Shown in pieces: positions 10,433-19,723 of a stretch of 64,000 bases of DNA (its first letter is position 1; the number at the start of each line of letters is the position of its first letter). The DNA comes from an uncultured Aquimarina sp. (lineage in GTDB: Bacteria > Bacteroidota > Bacteroidia > Flavobacteriales > Flavobacteriaceae): the NCBI GenBank assembly GCA_947496355.1, contig CANMCO010000006.1, positions 292,003 through 356,002 of the forward strand, in the 5' to 3' direction. The notes below the pieces were generated by a model that did no database searches, had not been told where the DNA came from, and was given only the letters and a program-made list of their open reading frames with translations. A program made the position numbers and the translations under genes.

Positions 10433-10461
10433 CTAGTTATTAACAATAATTAAGGTACACT

Positions 10462-10492
10462 AGACCATCCCCAAAGGCGGATGGTCTTTTTT
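10462..10492 (+). terminator. Rho-independent terminator after the dienoyl-CoA reductase gene
   Basis: A perfect 9-bp stem (AGACCATCC at 10462-10470 with GGATGGTCT at 10479-10487), an 8-nt loop and a run of T to 10492. It separates the acyl-CoA genes from the parA group. Confidence 0.9.
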
Positions 10493-10571
10493 ATCTCTCA
10501 CTGTTAACATTTTTCATTTTTATAATTTATAATAAATTGTATTTTTACCTCTTAAATCCAAATCTCCCCTT

Positions 10572-11336
10572 ATGGGTAAAATAATAGCGATTGCCAATCA
10601 AAAAGGTGGTGTAGGTAAAACTACAACCTCTGTAAATTTAGCAGCCTCTCTAGGTGTTTTAGAGAAAAAAGTATTACTTATTGATGCCGATCCCCAGGCT
10701 AACGCCACATCGGGACTTGGGTTAGATGTTGAAAGTATCGAAAAAGGTACATATCAGATCTTAGAGCATACTATAAAGCCAGAAGATGCTATAATGGAAA
10801 CCAGTTCACCAAATGTGCATATAATACCTTCGCATATAGATCTGGTTGCAATTGAGATCGAGCTCGTTGATAAAGATGAACGTGAATATATGCTAAAAAA
10901 AGCAATTCAAGGACTCAAATCTCAATACGATTATATACTTATAGATTGCGCACCATCTCTTGGTCTACTAACATTAAATGCATTAACGTCTGCGGATTCG
11001 GTTATGATCCCAATCCAATGTGAATATTTTGCTCTAGAAGGATTAGGTAAACTATTAAATACCATCAAGAGTGTGCAAAAAGTGCATAATAAAAATCTTG
11101 ATATTGAGGGGTTATTACTTACTATGTATGATTCACGATTAAGACTATCAAATCAAGTAGTAGAAGAAGTACAAAAACACTTTAATGAGATGGTATTTAA
11201 AACAATCATCCAAAGAAATATACGTTTAAGTGAAGCACCAAGTTATGGTGAAAGTATAATTAATTATGATGCAGCTAGTAAAGGTGCTAGTAATTATTTA
11301 AGTTTAGCACACGAAATTATTAAGAAAAATAGCTAA
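10572..11336 (+). CDS. parA: ParA/Soj-type chromosome partitioning ATPase
   Basis: ATPase that works with ParB on parS sites to move chromosome origins. The 254-residue protein has the deviant Walker A motif KGGVGKTT at residues 11-18, LIDADPQANAT (Walker A' region) near 39-49 and YILIDCAPSLG (Walker B) near 120-130. It is the first gene after a strong terminator and is followed six bases later by parB, the canonical order. No parS palindrome was noticed in the window. Confidence 0.96.
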   Translation: MGKIIAIANQKGGVGKTTTSVNLAASLGVLEKKVLLIDADPQANATSGLGLDVESIEKGTYQILEHTIKPEDAIMETSSPNVHIIPSHIDLVAIEIELVDKDEREYMLKKAIQGLKSQYDYILIDCAPSLGLLTLNALTSADSVMIPIQCEYFALEGLGKLLNTIKSVQKVHNKNLDIEGLLLTMYDSRLRLSNQVVEEVQKHFNEMVFKTIIQRNIRLSEAPSYGESIINYDAASKGASNYLSLAHEIIKKNS

Positions 11337-11342
11337 GGATTC

Positions 11343-12251
11343 ATGGCGAAGGCAACAAAAAAACAAGCTTTAGGAAGAGGGCTTTCAGCATTGCTGAAAG
11401 ATCCAGATAATGACATAAAATCTGTTGATGATAAAAATGCGGATAAAGTAGTTGGTAATATTATAGAATTAGAACTAGAAAGCATTGATGTAAACCCGTT
11501 TCAACCTCGTACTAGTTTTAATGATGAGACATTACGTGAGCTTGCAACTTCTATAAAGGAAGTTGGGGTTATCCAACCAATTACAGTTAGAAAACTTGAT
11601 TTCAACAACTTTCAATTAGTAAGTGGTGAAAGACGTTTTCGTGCTTCTAAACTAGCTGGTTTAAAAACTATCCCTGCTTACATAAGAATAGCTAATGACC
11701 AGGAGTCACTTACAATGGCTTTGGTAGAAAATATCCAAAGACAAGATTTAGATCCTATTGAGATTGCATTATCATACCAACGCCTTATTGATGAAATTAG
11801 TCTTACACAGGAACAATTAAGTGATAGAGTCGGTAAAAAAAGATCTACAATAGCCAATTATCTTAGATTATTAAAACTGGATCCAATAGTACAGACCGGA
11901 ATGCGTGATGGTTTTATCTCTATGGGGCACGGTCGAGCACTTATTAATGTAGAAGATCAGCAACAACAGTTAGATATTTATGAAAAAATAATAGGGAACT
12001 CGTTATCTGTTCGCAACACCGAAAGTTTAGTTAGGTCTTTAAACAGTAAAACAGAAGACTCGAATACTGCAAAAACAGAAAGTTTAGGAGCTCCGAAATA
12101 TATTTTAAAAGGAGTTAAAGACTTTTCCGAATATTTTGGTGCAAAAATTGATGTAAAAGTTTCGAGTAAAGGAAGTGGTAAATTAATTATACCTTTTTCT
12201 TCTGAAGAAGATTTTAAACGTTTAAAGAAACTTATCGATAGTGAAGATTAA
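11343..12251 (+). CDS. parB: ParB/Spo0J-type partition protein
   Basis: CTP-dependent DNA clamp that loads at parS and works with ParA. The 302-residue protein has the N-terminal GRGLSALL signature (11-18) that contacts ParA, the CTP-binding GERRFRAS motif at 95-102, the ENIQRQDLDPIEIA segment, and a helix-turn-helix region (LTQEQLSDRVGKKRSTIANYLRLL). The C-terminal dimerisation part follows. The 3' end overlaps the next gene by 11 bases, so coupling of translation is likely. Confidence 0.96.
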   Translation: MAKATKKQALGRGLSALLKDPDNDIKSVDDKNADKVVGNIIELELESIDVNPFQPRTSFNDETLRELATSIKEVGVIQPITVRKLDFNNFQLVSGERRFRASKLAGLKTIPAYIRIANDQESLTMALVENIQRQDLDPIEIALSYQRLIDEISLTQEQLSDRVGKKRSTIANYLRLLKLDPIVQTGMRDGFISMGHGRALINVEDQQQQLDIYEKIIGNSLSVRNTESLVRSLNSKTEDSNTAKTESLGAPKYILKGVKDFSEYFGAKIDVKVSSKGSGKLIIPFSSEEDFKRLKKLIDSED

Positions 12252-12858
12252 ATTCTTTTATATTATTTTTTTAATACTTTTTTCTACTCAAAGTATCCTT
12301 TCACAAGAAAACGATGACCTAAAAGTAGCTACAGAAGAAGTCGCAAAAAAGAAAAAGAAAAGGAAGGAGAAAAAAATTCGTCCTTATGAACCTTTGGCTC
12401 CCGCACGAGCAGCATTTTATTCTGCTGCCTTACCAGGTCTTGGACAAGCATATACAAGAAAGTATTGGAAAATACCAGTGGTTTATGCCGCCATTGGTAC
12501 TGGAATTTATTTTTATATTGACAACAACAATAGATACAATGAGTTTCGAGACATATTCAAGCGAAGGCTTGCTGGATTTACAGATGATCAATTCTATGGT
12601 GTACCAGATGCTAATGGTGATCCAACTTTAGTGACCAATGACCAATTAATTGCAATTCAGGATCGTTTTAGACGTGACAAAGAACTATCATTACTACTAA
12701 CAGTAGCCGCTTATGTTTTGAATATTGTAGATGCCAATGTTACTGCTCATTTACAACAATATAACATTAACGAAGATCTCTCTTTTAAACCCAAAGTAAA
12801 CTTTAACGAATTCAACACAGGACTCAATTATGGAGTCTCACTCAATTATAGTTTTTGA
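12241..12858 (+). CDS. DUF5683-family membrane-associated protein
   Basis: A 205-residue protein with an N-terminal signal or anchor (IIFLILFSTQSILSQE) and the conserved DUF5683 core PARAAFYSAALPGLGQAYTR followed by YWKIPVVYAAIGTGIYFYID, then a second hydrophobic stretch ending in a beta-rich tail (LNYGVSLNYSF, with a terminal aromatic residue). The start is GTG inside the end of parB. The family is widespread in Bacteroidota next to parAB and dapB; its role is unknown, with a cell-envelope location the only safe inference. Confidence 0.85.
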   Translation: MKIKFFYIIFLILFSTQSILSQENDDLKVATEEVAKKKKKRKEKKIRPYEPLAPARAAFYSAALPGLGQAYTRKYWKIPVVYAAIGTGIYFYIDNNNRYNEFRDIFKRRLAGFTDDQFYGVPDANGDPTLVTNDQLIAIQDRFRRDKELSLLLTVAAYVLNIVDANVTAHLQQYNINEDLSFKPKVNFNEFNTGLNYGVSLNYSF

Positions 12859-12896
12859 AAATAAACATTGTACTTTTATAAACAATTAACCAACAC

Positions 12897-13595
12897 ATGA
12901 AAATTGCATTATTAGGATATGGTAAAATGGGTAAAACCATAGAAAAAATTGCTATAGAAAGAGGCCATAATATCGTGCTTACAGTAGATAAGGATGATAA
13001 AGCTTATGATCTTTCTAAAGCCGATGTTGCAATTGATTTCAGCATTCCATCTGCAGCAGTAAATAACCTTACTAATTGTTTTAATGCCAATGTACCAGTT
13101 GTATCTGGAACTACAGGATGGTTAGAGCACTATGAACAAATGGTTCTGTTATGCAAAGAAAAAAAAGGAGGATTTATTTACGCTTCTAATTATAGTCTTG
13201 GAGTGAACTTATTCTTTGAGCTAAATAAAAAACTAGCGAGCATGATGAAACCACTAGAGGGATATAATATTTCTATGGAAGAAATTCATCATACCGAAAA
13301 ACTAGATGCACCTAGTGGCACTGCGATAACACTTGCAGAGGGAATCATTGAAAATAGCAGTAAAAACAACTGGCAATTAGATACTGGAGATAAAAATACT
13401 ATCCCTATTATTGCAAAGAGAATTGATAAAGTGCCTGGCACACATACTGTCACCTATTCATCTCTAGTAGATGATATAGAAATTAAGCATACTGCCCACA
13501 ATCGCAATGGATTTGCTTTGGGTGCTGTAGTTGCTGCAGAATGGTTGAAAGATAAAACAGGGGTTTTCGGCATGAAGGATGTTTTAGGCCTATAA
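12897..13595 (+). CDS. dapB: 4-hydroxy-tetrahydrodipicolinate reductase
   Basis: Reduces 4-hydroxy-tetrahydrodipicolinate to tetrahydrodipicolinate in the lysine/diaminopimelate pathway. The 232-residue protein has the N-terminal cofactor motif GYGKMG (7-12), the SGTTGW segment (70-75), NYSLGVN (98-104) and the catalytic region EEIHHTEKLDAPSGTA (128-143), with His131/132 and Lys135 in place. It sits between the DUF5683 gene and lepB on the same strand, an arrangement common in flavobacteria. Confidence 0.96.
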   Translation: MKIALLGYGKMGKTIEKIAIERGHNIVLTVDKDDKAYDLSKADVAIDFSIPSAAVNNLTNCFNANVPVVSGTTGWLEHYEQMVLLCKEKKGGFIYASNYSLGVNLFFELNKKLASMMKPLEGYNISMEEIHHTEKLDAPSGTAITLAEGIIENSSKNNWQLDTGDKNTIPIIAKRIDKVPGTHTVTYSSLVDDIEIKHTAHNRNGFALGAVVAAEWLKDKTGVFGMKDVLGL

Positions 13596-13648
13596 AAAGT
13601 GTAACGCTTTTAGAAAAGCGAATACTTATACTACAAAATATATTAAAG

Positions 13649-15226
13649 ATGATACTTACAGAATGGTTTATTTTTTTCCTGATACTACAGGTAATTCATT
13701 TTTTAGGAACATGGAAATTATATGTTAAAGCTGGTAGAAAAGCCTGGGAAGCAATAGTACCTGTATATAATGCCGTGGTTTTAATGAAGATCATAAATCG
13801 ACCATGGTGGTGGGTGATCTTACTTTTTATCCCAGTTATAAATGTTATTATGTTACCCGTGATTTGGGTAGAAACCATTAGAAGCTTCGGTAAAAATTCT
13901 ACCACAGATACCATCCTTGTTATTGTTACTTTAGGGTTTTACATCTTTTATGTAAACTATATGTTGGATGTAACCTATATTGAAGATCGAGATTTAAAAC
14001 CAAAAACAGCAACAGGAGAATGGATTAGCTCTATATTATTTGCAGTAGTTGCTGCTACTATTGTACATACATACTTCATGCAGCCATATACTATTCCAAC
14101 AGGCTCTTTAGAGCGTACCTTACTTGTTGGGGATTTCCTTTTCGTAAGTAAATTTCATTACGGAGCACGGACCCCTATGACTGCGGTATCTTTTCCAATG
14201 GTACATGATACTATTCCATTGGTTAGAACTAAATCATATACAAGTAAACCACAGTATCCGTATTTTAGATTACCTGGTTTTCAAAAAATCAAGCGCAATG
14301 ATATTGTAGTATTTAGTTGGCCAATTGACACTGTCCGTTTTTTTAGAGATAGATCAAAGAAAAGCTTTTATAAACCTATTGATAAAAAATCTAATTACGT
14401 AAAACGTTGTGTAGCTATCCCAGGGGATTCTCTATCCGTAGTAGATGGTTATGTACATATTAATGGAGGAAGAACCAAATTACCTAGCCGTGCTCAGGTA
14501 CAATTTTCGTATACAGGAACTACAAAAGGTAACAATTTCAACCTTCAGAATTTATATGATCGCTACAAAATAAAAGCAAAAAACCCTCAAGAATTTGGAT
14601 ACGACAACCAACGTTTTTTCGTTAAAGGAATGACTGAAGAGGCCGCTACCAGGTTTAAAAACCACCCAAACGTAGCCAGTATTCAAAGAATGATAGCCTC
14701 GGAAGGGCAGAAAGATCCAAATATTTTTCCCAACAACGGTAAAGTAAACTGGAACTCTGATAACTTCGGTCCTATTTATATTCCTGAAGCCGGAAAAACG
14801 GTAAAAATGGATCTTAAAAGTTTTTCTTTATATCGAAGAATTATCGAAGTGTATGAAGGGTCTGAACTAGGGATTGACAACAAACTATCGGTAAACGGAA
14901 CCCAGATACTACTTAATGGAGAACCGATACAGAGTTACACCTTTAAGCAAGATTATTATTGGATGATGGGTGACAATCGTCACAATAGTGAAGATAGTCG
15001 TGCCTGGGGGTATGTTCCTGAAAACCATGTAGTAGGAAAACCTGTCTTTGTATGGTTTAGTTGGGATACAGATGCAAAAGGATTATTTAATAAAATAAGA
15101 TGGGAACGTATGTTCACAACTGTAGGCGGAGATGGTGAACCTGTTTCTTATTTTAAATATTTCTTGATACTACTGGCGGGTTGGATCATTTATGGCCAAT
15201 ATCGTAAAAGAAAAAAAGGAGCATAA
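13649..15226 (+). CDS. lepB: Signal peptidase I, extended Bacteroidota form
   Basis: Membrane serine/lysine protease that removes signal peptides from exported proteins. At 525 residues it is much longer than the usual 200-320. The first 120 residues hold about four hydrophobic segments, unlike the one or two of typical LepB. The catalytic Ser is 153 in YTIPTGSLERTL, the general-base Lys is 252 in YVKRCVAIPGDS, and the GDNRHNSEDSR motif lies near 450. About 190 residues separate the Lys motif from GDN, an expanded beta domain. The start ATG at 13649 is 53 bases after dapB. Confidence 0.95.
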   Translation: MILTEWFIFFLILQVIHFLGTWKLYVKAGRKAWEAIVPVYNAVVLMKIINRPWWWVILLFIPVINVIMLPVIWVETIRSFGKNSTTDTILVIVTLGFYIFYVNYMLDVTYIEDRDLKPKTATGEWISSILFAVVAATIVHTYFMQPYTIPTGSLERTLLVGDFLFVSKFHYGARTPMTAVSFPMVHDTIPLVRTKSYTSKPQYPYFRLPGFQKIKRNDIVVFSWPIDTVRFFRDRSKKSFYKPIDKKSNYVKRCVAIPGDSLSVVDGYVHINGGRTKLPSRAQVQFSYTGTTKGNNFNLQNLYDRYKIKAKNPQEFGYDNQRFFVKGMTEEAATRFKNHPNVASIQRMIASEGQKDPNIFPNNGKVNWNSDNFGPIYIPEAGKTVKMDLKSFSLYRRIIEVYEGSELGIDNKLSVNGTQILLNGEPIQSYTFKQDYYWMMGDNRHNSEDSRAWGYVPENHVVGKPVFVWFSWDTDAKGLFNKIRWERMFTTVGGDGEPVSYFKYFLILLAGWIIYGQYRKRKKGA

Positions 15227-15241
15227 TCATAAATAAGAACA

Positions 15242-15865
15242 TTGAAGAATACCTTATTGCACCCTATGTACTTTGGGTCTATAGCACAATATGCTGCTAT
15301 AGCTCAATCTGAAACTGTGGTTTTTGAAAACGAAGATAACTATCAAAAACAGACCTATCGTAATCGAACGTATATCTACGGAGCAAACGGTAAATTATTA
15401 CTTACTATTCCCATAAAGCACGTAGGAAAAGAAAGAAGACAATTGTATAAGGATGTTCGTATAGAAAATGATTTCGAATGGCAAATATTGCACTGGAGGT
15501 CAATAGAGACCGCATATAGAACCTCTCCTTTTTTTGAATATTACGAAGATGAATTTGCTCATTTATACGAAAAAAAGAAGGGCTTCCTCTTAGATTTCAA
15601 TTATGAATGTATGCAAGCAGTTAACGATTGCCTTCAATTAGATTATCCTTTTACAAAAACCAACGAATATTTTAAGGAACCAAAAGATTTATTAGACTTT
15701 AGAGGATTAGTCAATGCCAAAAAGGAAAAAACTCACCAAATAGAAACTTATATACAAGTGTTTACTGAAAAACACGGTTTTATATCCAACCTTTCTATTC
15801 TGGATTTATTATTTAATGAAGGCACCAATGCTTTGACTTATTTAGAGAAGCAATCAATTTTATAA
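15242..15865 (+). CDS. WbqC-like family protein
   Basis: A 207-residue protein of the WbqC-like family, recognised by its N-terminal LLHPMYFGSIAQYAAIAQ and the following NYQKQTYRNRTYIYG segment. Family members occur in polysaccharide clusters, but flavobacterial copies beside lepB are stand-alone and biochemically uncharacterised. The start is TTG at 15242; the next ATG (15266) would remove the conserved LLHP segment, so the TTG is preferred. The stop codon overlaps the ATG of the next gene by one base. Confidence 0.85.
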   Translation: MKNTLLHPMYFGSIAQYAAIAQSETVVFENEDNYQKQTYRNRTYIYGANGKLLLTIPIKHVGKERRQLYKDVRIENDFEWQILHWRSIETAYRTSPFFEYYEDEFAHLYEKKKGFLLDFNYECMQAVNDCLQLDYPFTKTNEYFKEPKDLLDFRGLVNAKKEKTHQIETYIQVFTEKHGFISNLSILDLLFNEGTNALTYLEKQSIL

Positions 15866-16173
15866 TGATCAGACCAATTATACATTATGGTCTCCACCTT
15901 TTTGTCCCACTAGTTATTGCTTTAATTTTCTTCCCAAAGCAATGGAAAAAAATATATCTTATCTTTTTAGGGGCTATGTTAATCGATCTGGATCATTTAT
16001 TAACGTATCCTATTTTTGACCCTAGTCGTTGCAGTATCGGGTTTCACCCTTTACATAGTTATTATGCAATTATTGGATATCTAATTATGTTATTTTCTCC
16101 AAAATTTCGAGTTATTGCATTAGCCTTACTTTGGCACATTATTACCGATCAAATTGACTGTTGGATTATGTAA
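15865..16173 (+). CDS. Small membrane protein, DUF6122-like
   Basis: A 102-residue integral membrane protein with about three to four hydrophobic segments. Conserved-looking polar residues sit at membrane edges: MLIDLDHLLTYPIFDP, FHPLHSYYA and LWHIITDQIDC, reminiscent of membrane proteins with a D-H metal or phosphate site. It resembles the DUF6122 family of Bacteroidota. Its ATG overlaps the WbqC-like stop codon (TAATG), so translation is probably coupled. Function unknown. Confidence 0.78.
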   Translation: MIRPIIHYGLHLFVPLVIALIFFPKQWKKIYLIFLGAMLIDLDHLLTYPIFDPSRCSIGFHPLHSYYAIIGYLIMLFSPKFRVIALALLWHIITDQIDCWIM

Positions 16174-16264
16174 AGGCACACCATACTTGACTCTTTTGCA
16201 AAATAATTATTACATTTATTACAAATCTAGGACCAATTGTTCCTTTTAATCCATTCTTTTGCCT

Positions 16265-17041
16265 ATGAACAGATTTATACTTTACATCGTAATTTTTGCA
16301 TTATTTTCCTGTGGTAAAAAATCTCAAGAACCCAAAAACAATACTGATCAAGCTTCAAAAGAAGATTTTACAGAGGTAGTAGAACTAAAAAGAAGTGATA
16401 CTATATCTATTGATTCAACATTAGCACGTAGACTCTCTGACAAAGAGATTTCTAAAGTTTTCACTAAAAGGAAACAAAATCTGTTAGGTATTTCAAACAC
16501 TGTTTATCAAGCATATTCTTATAATGATGAATCTGGTAAATATTATCTATTATTAACAGATCACATGAAAACAATAGATGAAGAAAAAGACACCTTATAC
16601 GATAACATATTTGCAATGAAAGTAAGCAACAAAAACAATCAACTCAAAAAGAGTTCCTCTATTAAAGATGAAATAGATCAAGATTGGGAAACAACGATTG
16701 GTTTTTGGAACAAATACTCAGAAATATCTGATCTAGACAAAGATGGTTTGGCTGATCTTATATTGGTTTATGGGACCGAAGGTCAAGATGAGTATGTAGA
16801 TGGCAGGGTAAAGATCATGATATACCATAAGAAGAGAAGAATTACAATTAGGCATCAGAATAGCGATATTAAAGGTGGCAGGCTAACTAAAATAAGCAGC
16901 AAGTTTTACACTTTACCTACACAAATACAACAAGTTATAAAAGAAAAAATGCGGCTAATGGTAAAAAATAAACACGCAAATTTTTCAGAGAATTGGGAAA
17001 GCCAAATGACAAAAGAAGCTACTCGTTTAGAAGATAATTAA
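16265..17041 (+). CDS. Unknown lipoprotein with a DxDKDG motif
   Basis: A 258-residue predicted lipoprotein: MNRFILYIVIFALFSC with a lipobox cysteine, then a low-complexity polar linker. The ATG at 16265 is chosen over an upstream TTG at 16259 because it starts a normal signal peptide. A central SDLDKDGLADLILVYG segment matches the loop-like Ca2+ motif found in FG-GAP and VCBS-type proteins, but only one copy is present. The gene converges on the EEP-family gene with only seven bases between them. Function unknown. Confidence 0.78.
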   Translation: MNRFILYIVIFALFSCGKKSQEPKNNTDQASKEDFTEVVELKRSDTISIDSTLARRLSDKEISKVFTKRKQNLLGISNTVYQAYSYNDESGKYYLLLTDHMKTIDEEKDTLYDNIFAMKVSNKNNQLKKSSSIKDEIDQDWETTIGFWNKYSEISDLDKDGLADLILVYGTEGQDEYVDGRVKIMIYHKKRRITIRHQNSDIKGGRLTKISSKFYTLPTQIQQVIKEKMRLMVKNKHANFSENWESQMTKEATRLEDN

Positions 17042-17048
17042 TAATCCT

Positions 17049-18065
17049 TTATAATTTTATTCTCGAAAATATAGGATAATGATCTGAAAGCTCTTGATCG
17101 AAATTTTTGAACTCTAATACTTCAAAATTTTCAGACACTAAAATAAAATCAATTCGCAAAGGAAATAAATCAAAATCAAAAGTTCTTCCAAATCCCTTGC
17201 CTGCTTCCTTAAAAGCATCTTGTAAGCCTTCTGATTTTACCTTATTATACACATAAGAATATGGCGAATTATTAAAATCCCCAAGAACTATATTCTTATA
17301 GGGTGACGTTTTAATATGTTCTATCAACTTCTCAGTTTGTTCTTGCTGTGTCTCGAAAGACATTGCTATTCTTTTTAAGAGCTTCTGAGAATCTTCCCTT
17401 GCCAATTCGCCAGTATTAGGACTTATCTTATGAGATTGCAGATGTACATTATAAACTCGTATTGTATCGCTTTTTATTACTATATCGGTAAAAATAATAT
17501 TATTCGCAGTTCTCTTAAAATGTAAGGAGCCTTTGTTCACAATAGGAAACTTTGAAAAAACTACCATTGCCAATTCTCCGTTATCGTTATTGAAATCCTG
17601 GTATTCATATGTATATTGACTAAAATCAATATCAGGATTATTATAAAACTCCTGAGCACAAAATATATCTGGGTTTTGTTCCTTTACTAACTTAGAAATA
17701 TCTTGAGGTATTGAATCAGAATCAATCCAATCAAAACGATTAAAGCTATGCACATTATAACTAAGCAAAGAGATACTATCCTCTATATGATCAGATGATT
17801 TTCCACTTAATTTATACAATGAAGAAACATGAGTAGCTCCCAAAATAAGCACTACCAAGGAAAGTATCAATTTTTTATTAAGTAAAACCGTCCAATATAA
17901 TAGAAAAATCAGATTAACAATTATCAAAATAGGGACTGTTAAACTGAGAACGGAAAGTGATGGAAACGTTTTGGGTGAAACATACGGCAATAAATATGAT
18001 AACAATAGCGCAAACGCTGCTATAGAATTCATAACAAAGACGAACTTATTAATCAACTTCCCCAT
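17049..18065 (-). CDS. Membrane-anchored endonuclease/exonuclease/phosphatase family protein
   Basis: A 338-residue member of the EEP superfamily (DNase I, AP endonuclease and sphingomyelinase fold). Residues 1-80 hold about three hydrophobic segments, so the catalytic domain is probably outside or anchored to the membrane. The metal and catalytic motifs are DIFCAQEFY (Glu), VYNVHLQSHK (Asn-His), VLGDFNNSPYS (Asp-Phe-Asn) and LSDHYPIFS (Ser-Asp-His). The family covers nucleic acid, phosphoinositide and lipid phosphodiester cleavage; the substrate cannot be told from sequence. It follows the rhomboid gene by six bases on the same strand. Confidence 0.88.
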   Translation of the reverse strand: MGKLINKFVFVMNSIAAFALLLSYLLPYVSPKTFPSLSVLSLTVPILIIVNLIFLLYWTVLLNKKLILSLVVLILGATHVSSLYKLSGKSSDHIEDSISLLSYNVHSFNRFDWIDSDSIPQDISKLVKEQNPDIFCAQEFYNNPDIDFSQYTYEYQDFNNDNGELAMVVFSKFPIVNKGSLHFKRTANNIIFTDIVIKSDTIRVYNVHLQSHKISPNTGELAREDSQKLLKRIAMSFETQQEQTEKLIEHIKTSPYKNIVLGDFNNSPYSYVYNKVKSEGLQDAFKEAGKGFGRTFDFDLFPLRIDFILVSENFEVLEFKNFDQELSDHYPIFSRIKL

Positions 18066-18071
18066 TATAGT

Positions 18072-18962
18072 TTATTCCTTACCCGCTTTAAACAAAAAGT
18101 CTTTTTCTTCTTTGGTTAGGCTATCGTATCCACTTTTGCTAATCTTATCAAGAATAGCATCAATTTGTTGTTGATTTAGAGATTTAATATGAGTTTTCTT
18201 TACAGAACCTGTTGTTTTCTTAGTTGATTTTGTATAGGACTTAGACTTGTGCACAGTTTTTAAAGGGCTTTTCTTTTTTGATTTAAATAGATTTACAAAT
18301 CCATCCATTAACTTTTCAAACCAAGCACCGATATCATTTCCTTTTTTGAGTTGAATGGCATATAGGTACCCAAAAATAGCTCCGCCCATATGAGCAATCA
18401 ATCCACCTGCATTGCCAGAAGTAGGAATCTGAATCAAATCAGACAATACTACAAATACTCCTATCTGCCATAGTTTAACATTAAAGAAAATTATTCTTAC
18501 TTCGCTATTTGGAGTATATGTAGCAATAAAAATCATTATTGCTCTAACAGCTGCCGATGCACCAATTAAATATGCCAATGAGCCTGACAATACTGGAAAC
18601 ACATTATATGCCAAAACAAACAATAGCCCGCCACAAATAGCCCCAAGTAGGTAAATAGTAAGAAATCTTTTTTCTGTAAATAAGTTTAAGACATATTGCC
18701 CAAACCAATATAGGACTAACATATTCCAGAAGATATGCCAAAAGTCAAAATGTAAAAAACTATACGTAAGTACACTCCAAACTTGAATAATTAAGGATTC
18801 AGGATCAACTGGTAGCACAAACCACTCCATCAAAATTCCTGGGCTAATCTTAAAAACCCATGAACCAAGTGTAGCAAATAAAAACAGAGCCACATTAATA
18901 ACAATTAACTTAATAATGATATTAGCTGTCTTAAACTGATATGTCAAATTATTAGTAGCCAT
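18072..18962 (-). CDS. Rhomboid-family intramembrane serine protease
   Basis: A 296-residue multi-pass protein. The rhomboid hallmarks are WHIFWNMLVLYWFG (the HxxxN loop), IGASAAVRA carrying the putative catalytic Ser in GxSx form, and LIAHMGGAIFGYLYA with the catalytic His. The C-terminal cytosolic tail is long, basic and Ser/Lys/Thr-rich. The start is placed at ATG 18962, one base after the stop of the upstream rhomboid gene; a longer reading overlapping that gene is unlikely. The GASA rather than GASG active-site motif is a small deviation. Confidence 0.88.
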   Translation of the reverse strand: MATNNLTYQFKTANIIIKLIVINVALFLFATLGSWVFKISPGILMEWFVLPVDPESLIIQVWSVLTYSFLHFDFWHIFWNMLVLYWFGQYVLNLFTEKRFLTIYLLGAICGGLLFVLAYNVFPVLSGSLAYLIGASAAVRAIMIFIATYTPNSEVRIIFFNVKLWQIGVFVVLSDLIQIPTSGNAGGLIAHMGGAIFGYLYAIQLKKGNDIGAWFEKLMDGFVNLFKSKKKSPLKTVHKSKSYTKSTKKTTGSVKKTHIKSLNQQQIDAILDKISKSGYDSLTKEEKDFLFKAGKE

Positions 18963-18963
18963 A

Positions 18964-19716
18964 TTAATACCAACGATGTTGATTAAACGAATTCTTTTTC
19001 CAGTACCACATCGTAATAAAACCAATTACAGCTCCACCTATATGCGCCCAATGAGCAACATTAGATGGCCCTAGAATAGCTTGACCCGTAATACCGCCAT
19101 ATAAATCTAACAAGAAATATCCACCTATTAAATATTTTGCTTTGATTGGTATAGGAATAAATATGATGTATAAAGGCAGGTTAGGAAATAATACCGCAAA
19201 TGCCGCTAAAACACCAAAAATCGCACCAGATGCTCCCACCATTGGTGTAACGTAGGCTCCGATCATATTTTCAGTAACTTCCTGAGGAATATTGGGATAT
19301 ACGCTATATCGACCAGCTGTAACGGCTTCGTTAATAAACTTACCTATTTCTACAGAAGAAAAGCCTGCTTCTAGGTAAGCTTGATACCCAGGGTTAAACT
19401 GAAAATAAGTGAATAAAATTTGAAAACCCACTGCGCCAAGGCCCGAGAAGAAATAAATAAAAAGAAATTTATTCTTACCAATAGAAGTTTCTAAATGGCT
19501 ACCAAACATATACAAAGCAAACATATTGAAAAATATATGCCCTGTACCTCCATGCATAAACATGTGTGAGACAATCTGCCATATCTGAAAGTTCTCATTC
19601 TTCGGAAACCATAATGCGAACCATTCATAGGCTTTATCTCCAAGGCTCAAAGAGCCAATAAAGAAAATGACATTAATAATCAATAAAACCTTTACTGTTT
19701 CTGTAATTCTCCCCAT
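18964..19716 (-). CDS. Rhomboid-family intramembrane serine protease
   Basis: A 250-residue, roughly six-helix rhomboid. Visible hallmarks are GHIFFNMFALYMFG, the catalytic Ser in PMVGASGAIFGVLAAF and the catalytic His in VAHWAHIGGAVIGF. Compared with its neighbour it has the fully canonical GASG site and an extra lumenal loop between helices. It sits seven bases downstream of mutL and directly upstream of the second rhomboid, so a mutL-rhomboid-rhomboid-EEP transcript is likely. Confidence 0.92.
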   Translation of the reverse strand: MGRITETVKVLLIINVIFFIGSLSLGDKAYEWFALWFPKNENFQIWQIVSHMFMHGGTGHIFFNMFALYMFGSHLETSIGKNKFLFIYFFSGLGAVGFQILFTYFQFNPGYQAYLEAGFSSVEIGKFINEAVTAGRYSVYPNIPQEVTENMIGAYVTPMVGASGAIFGVLAAFAVLFPNLPLYIIFIPIPIKAKYLIGGYFLLDLYGGITGQAILGPSNVAHWAHIGGAVIGFITMWYWKKNSFNQHRWY

Positions 19717-19723
19717 CTATTTT

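Noticed and set aside
10572..12251. Replication origin next to parAB
   Set aside because: No dnaA, no DnaA-box cluster and no parS palindrome were noticed; parAB alone does not mark oriC.
13605..13620. Hairpin CGCTTTT/AAAAGCG after dapB as a terminator
   Set aside because: The loop is only two to four bases and there is no T run, so lepB is probably still co-transcribed.
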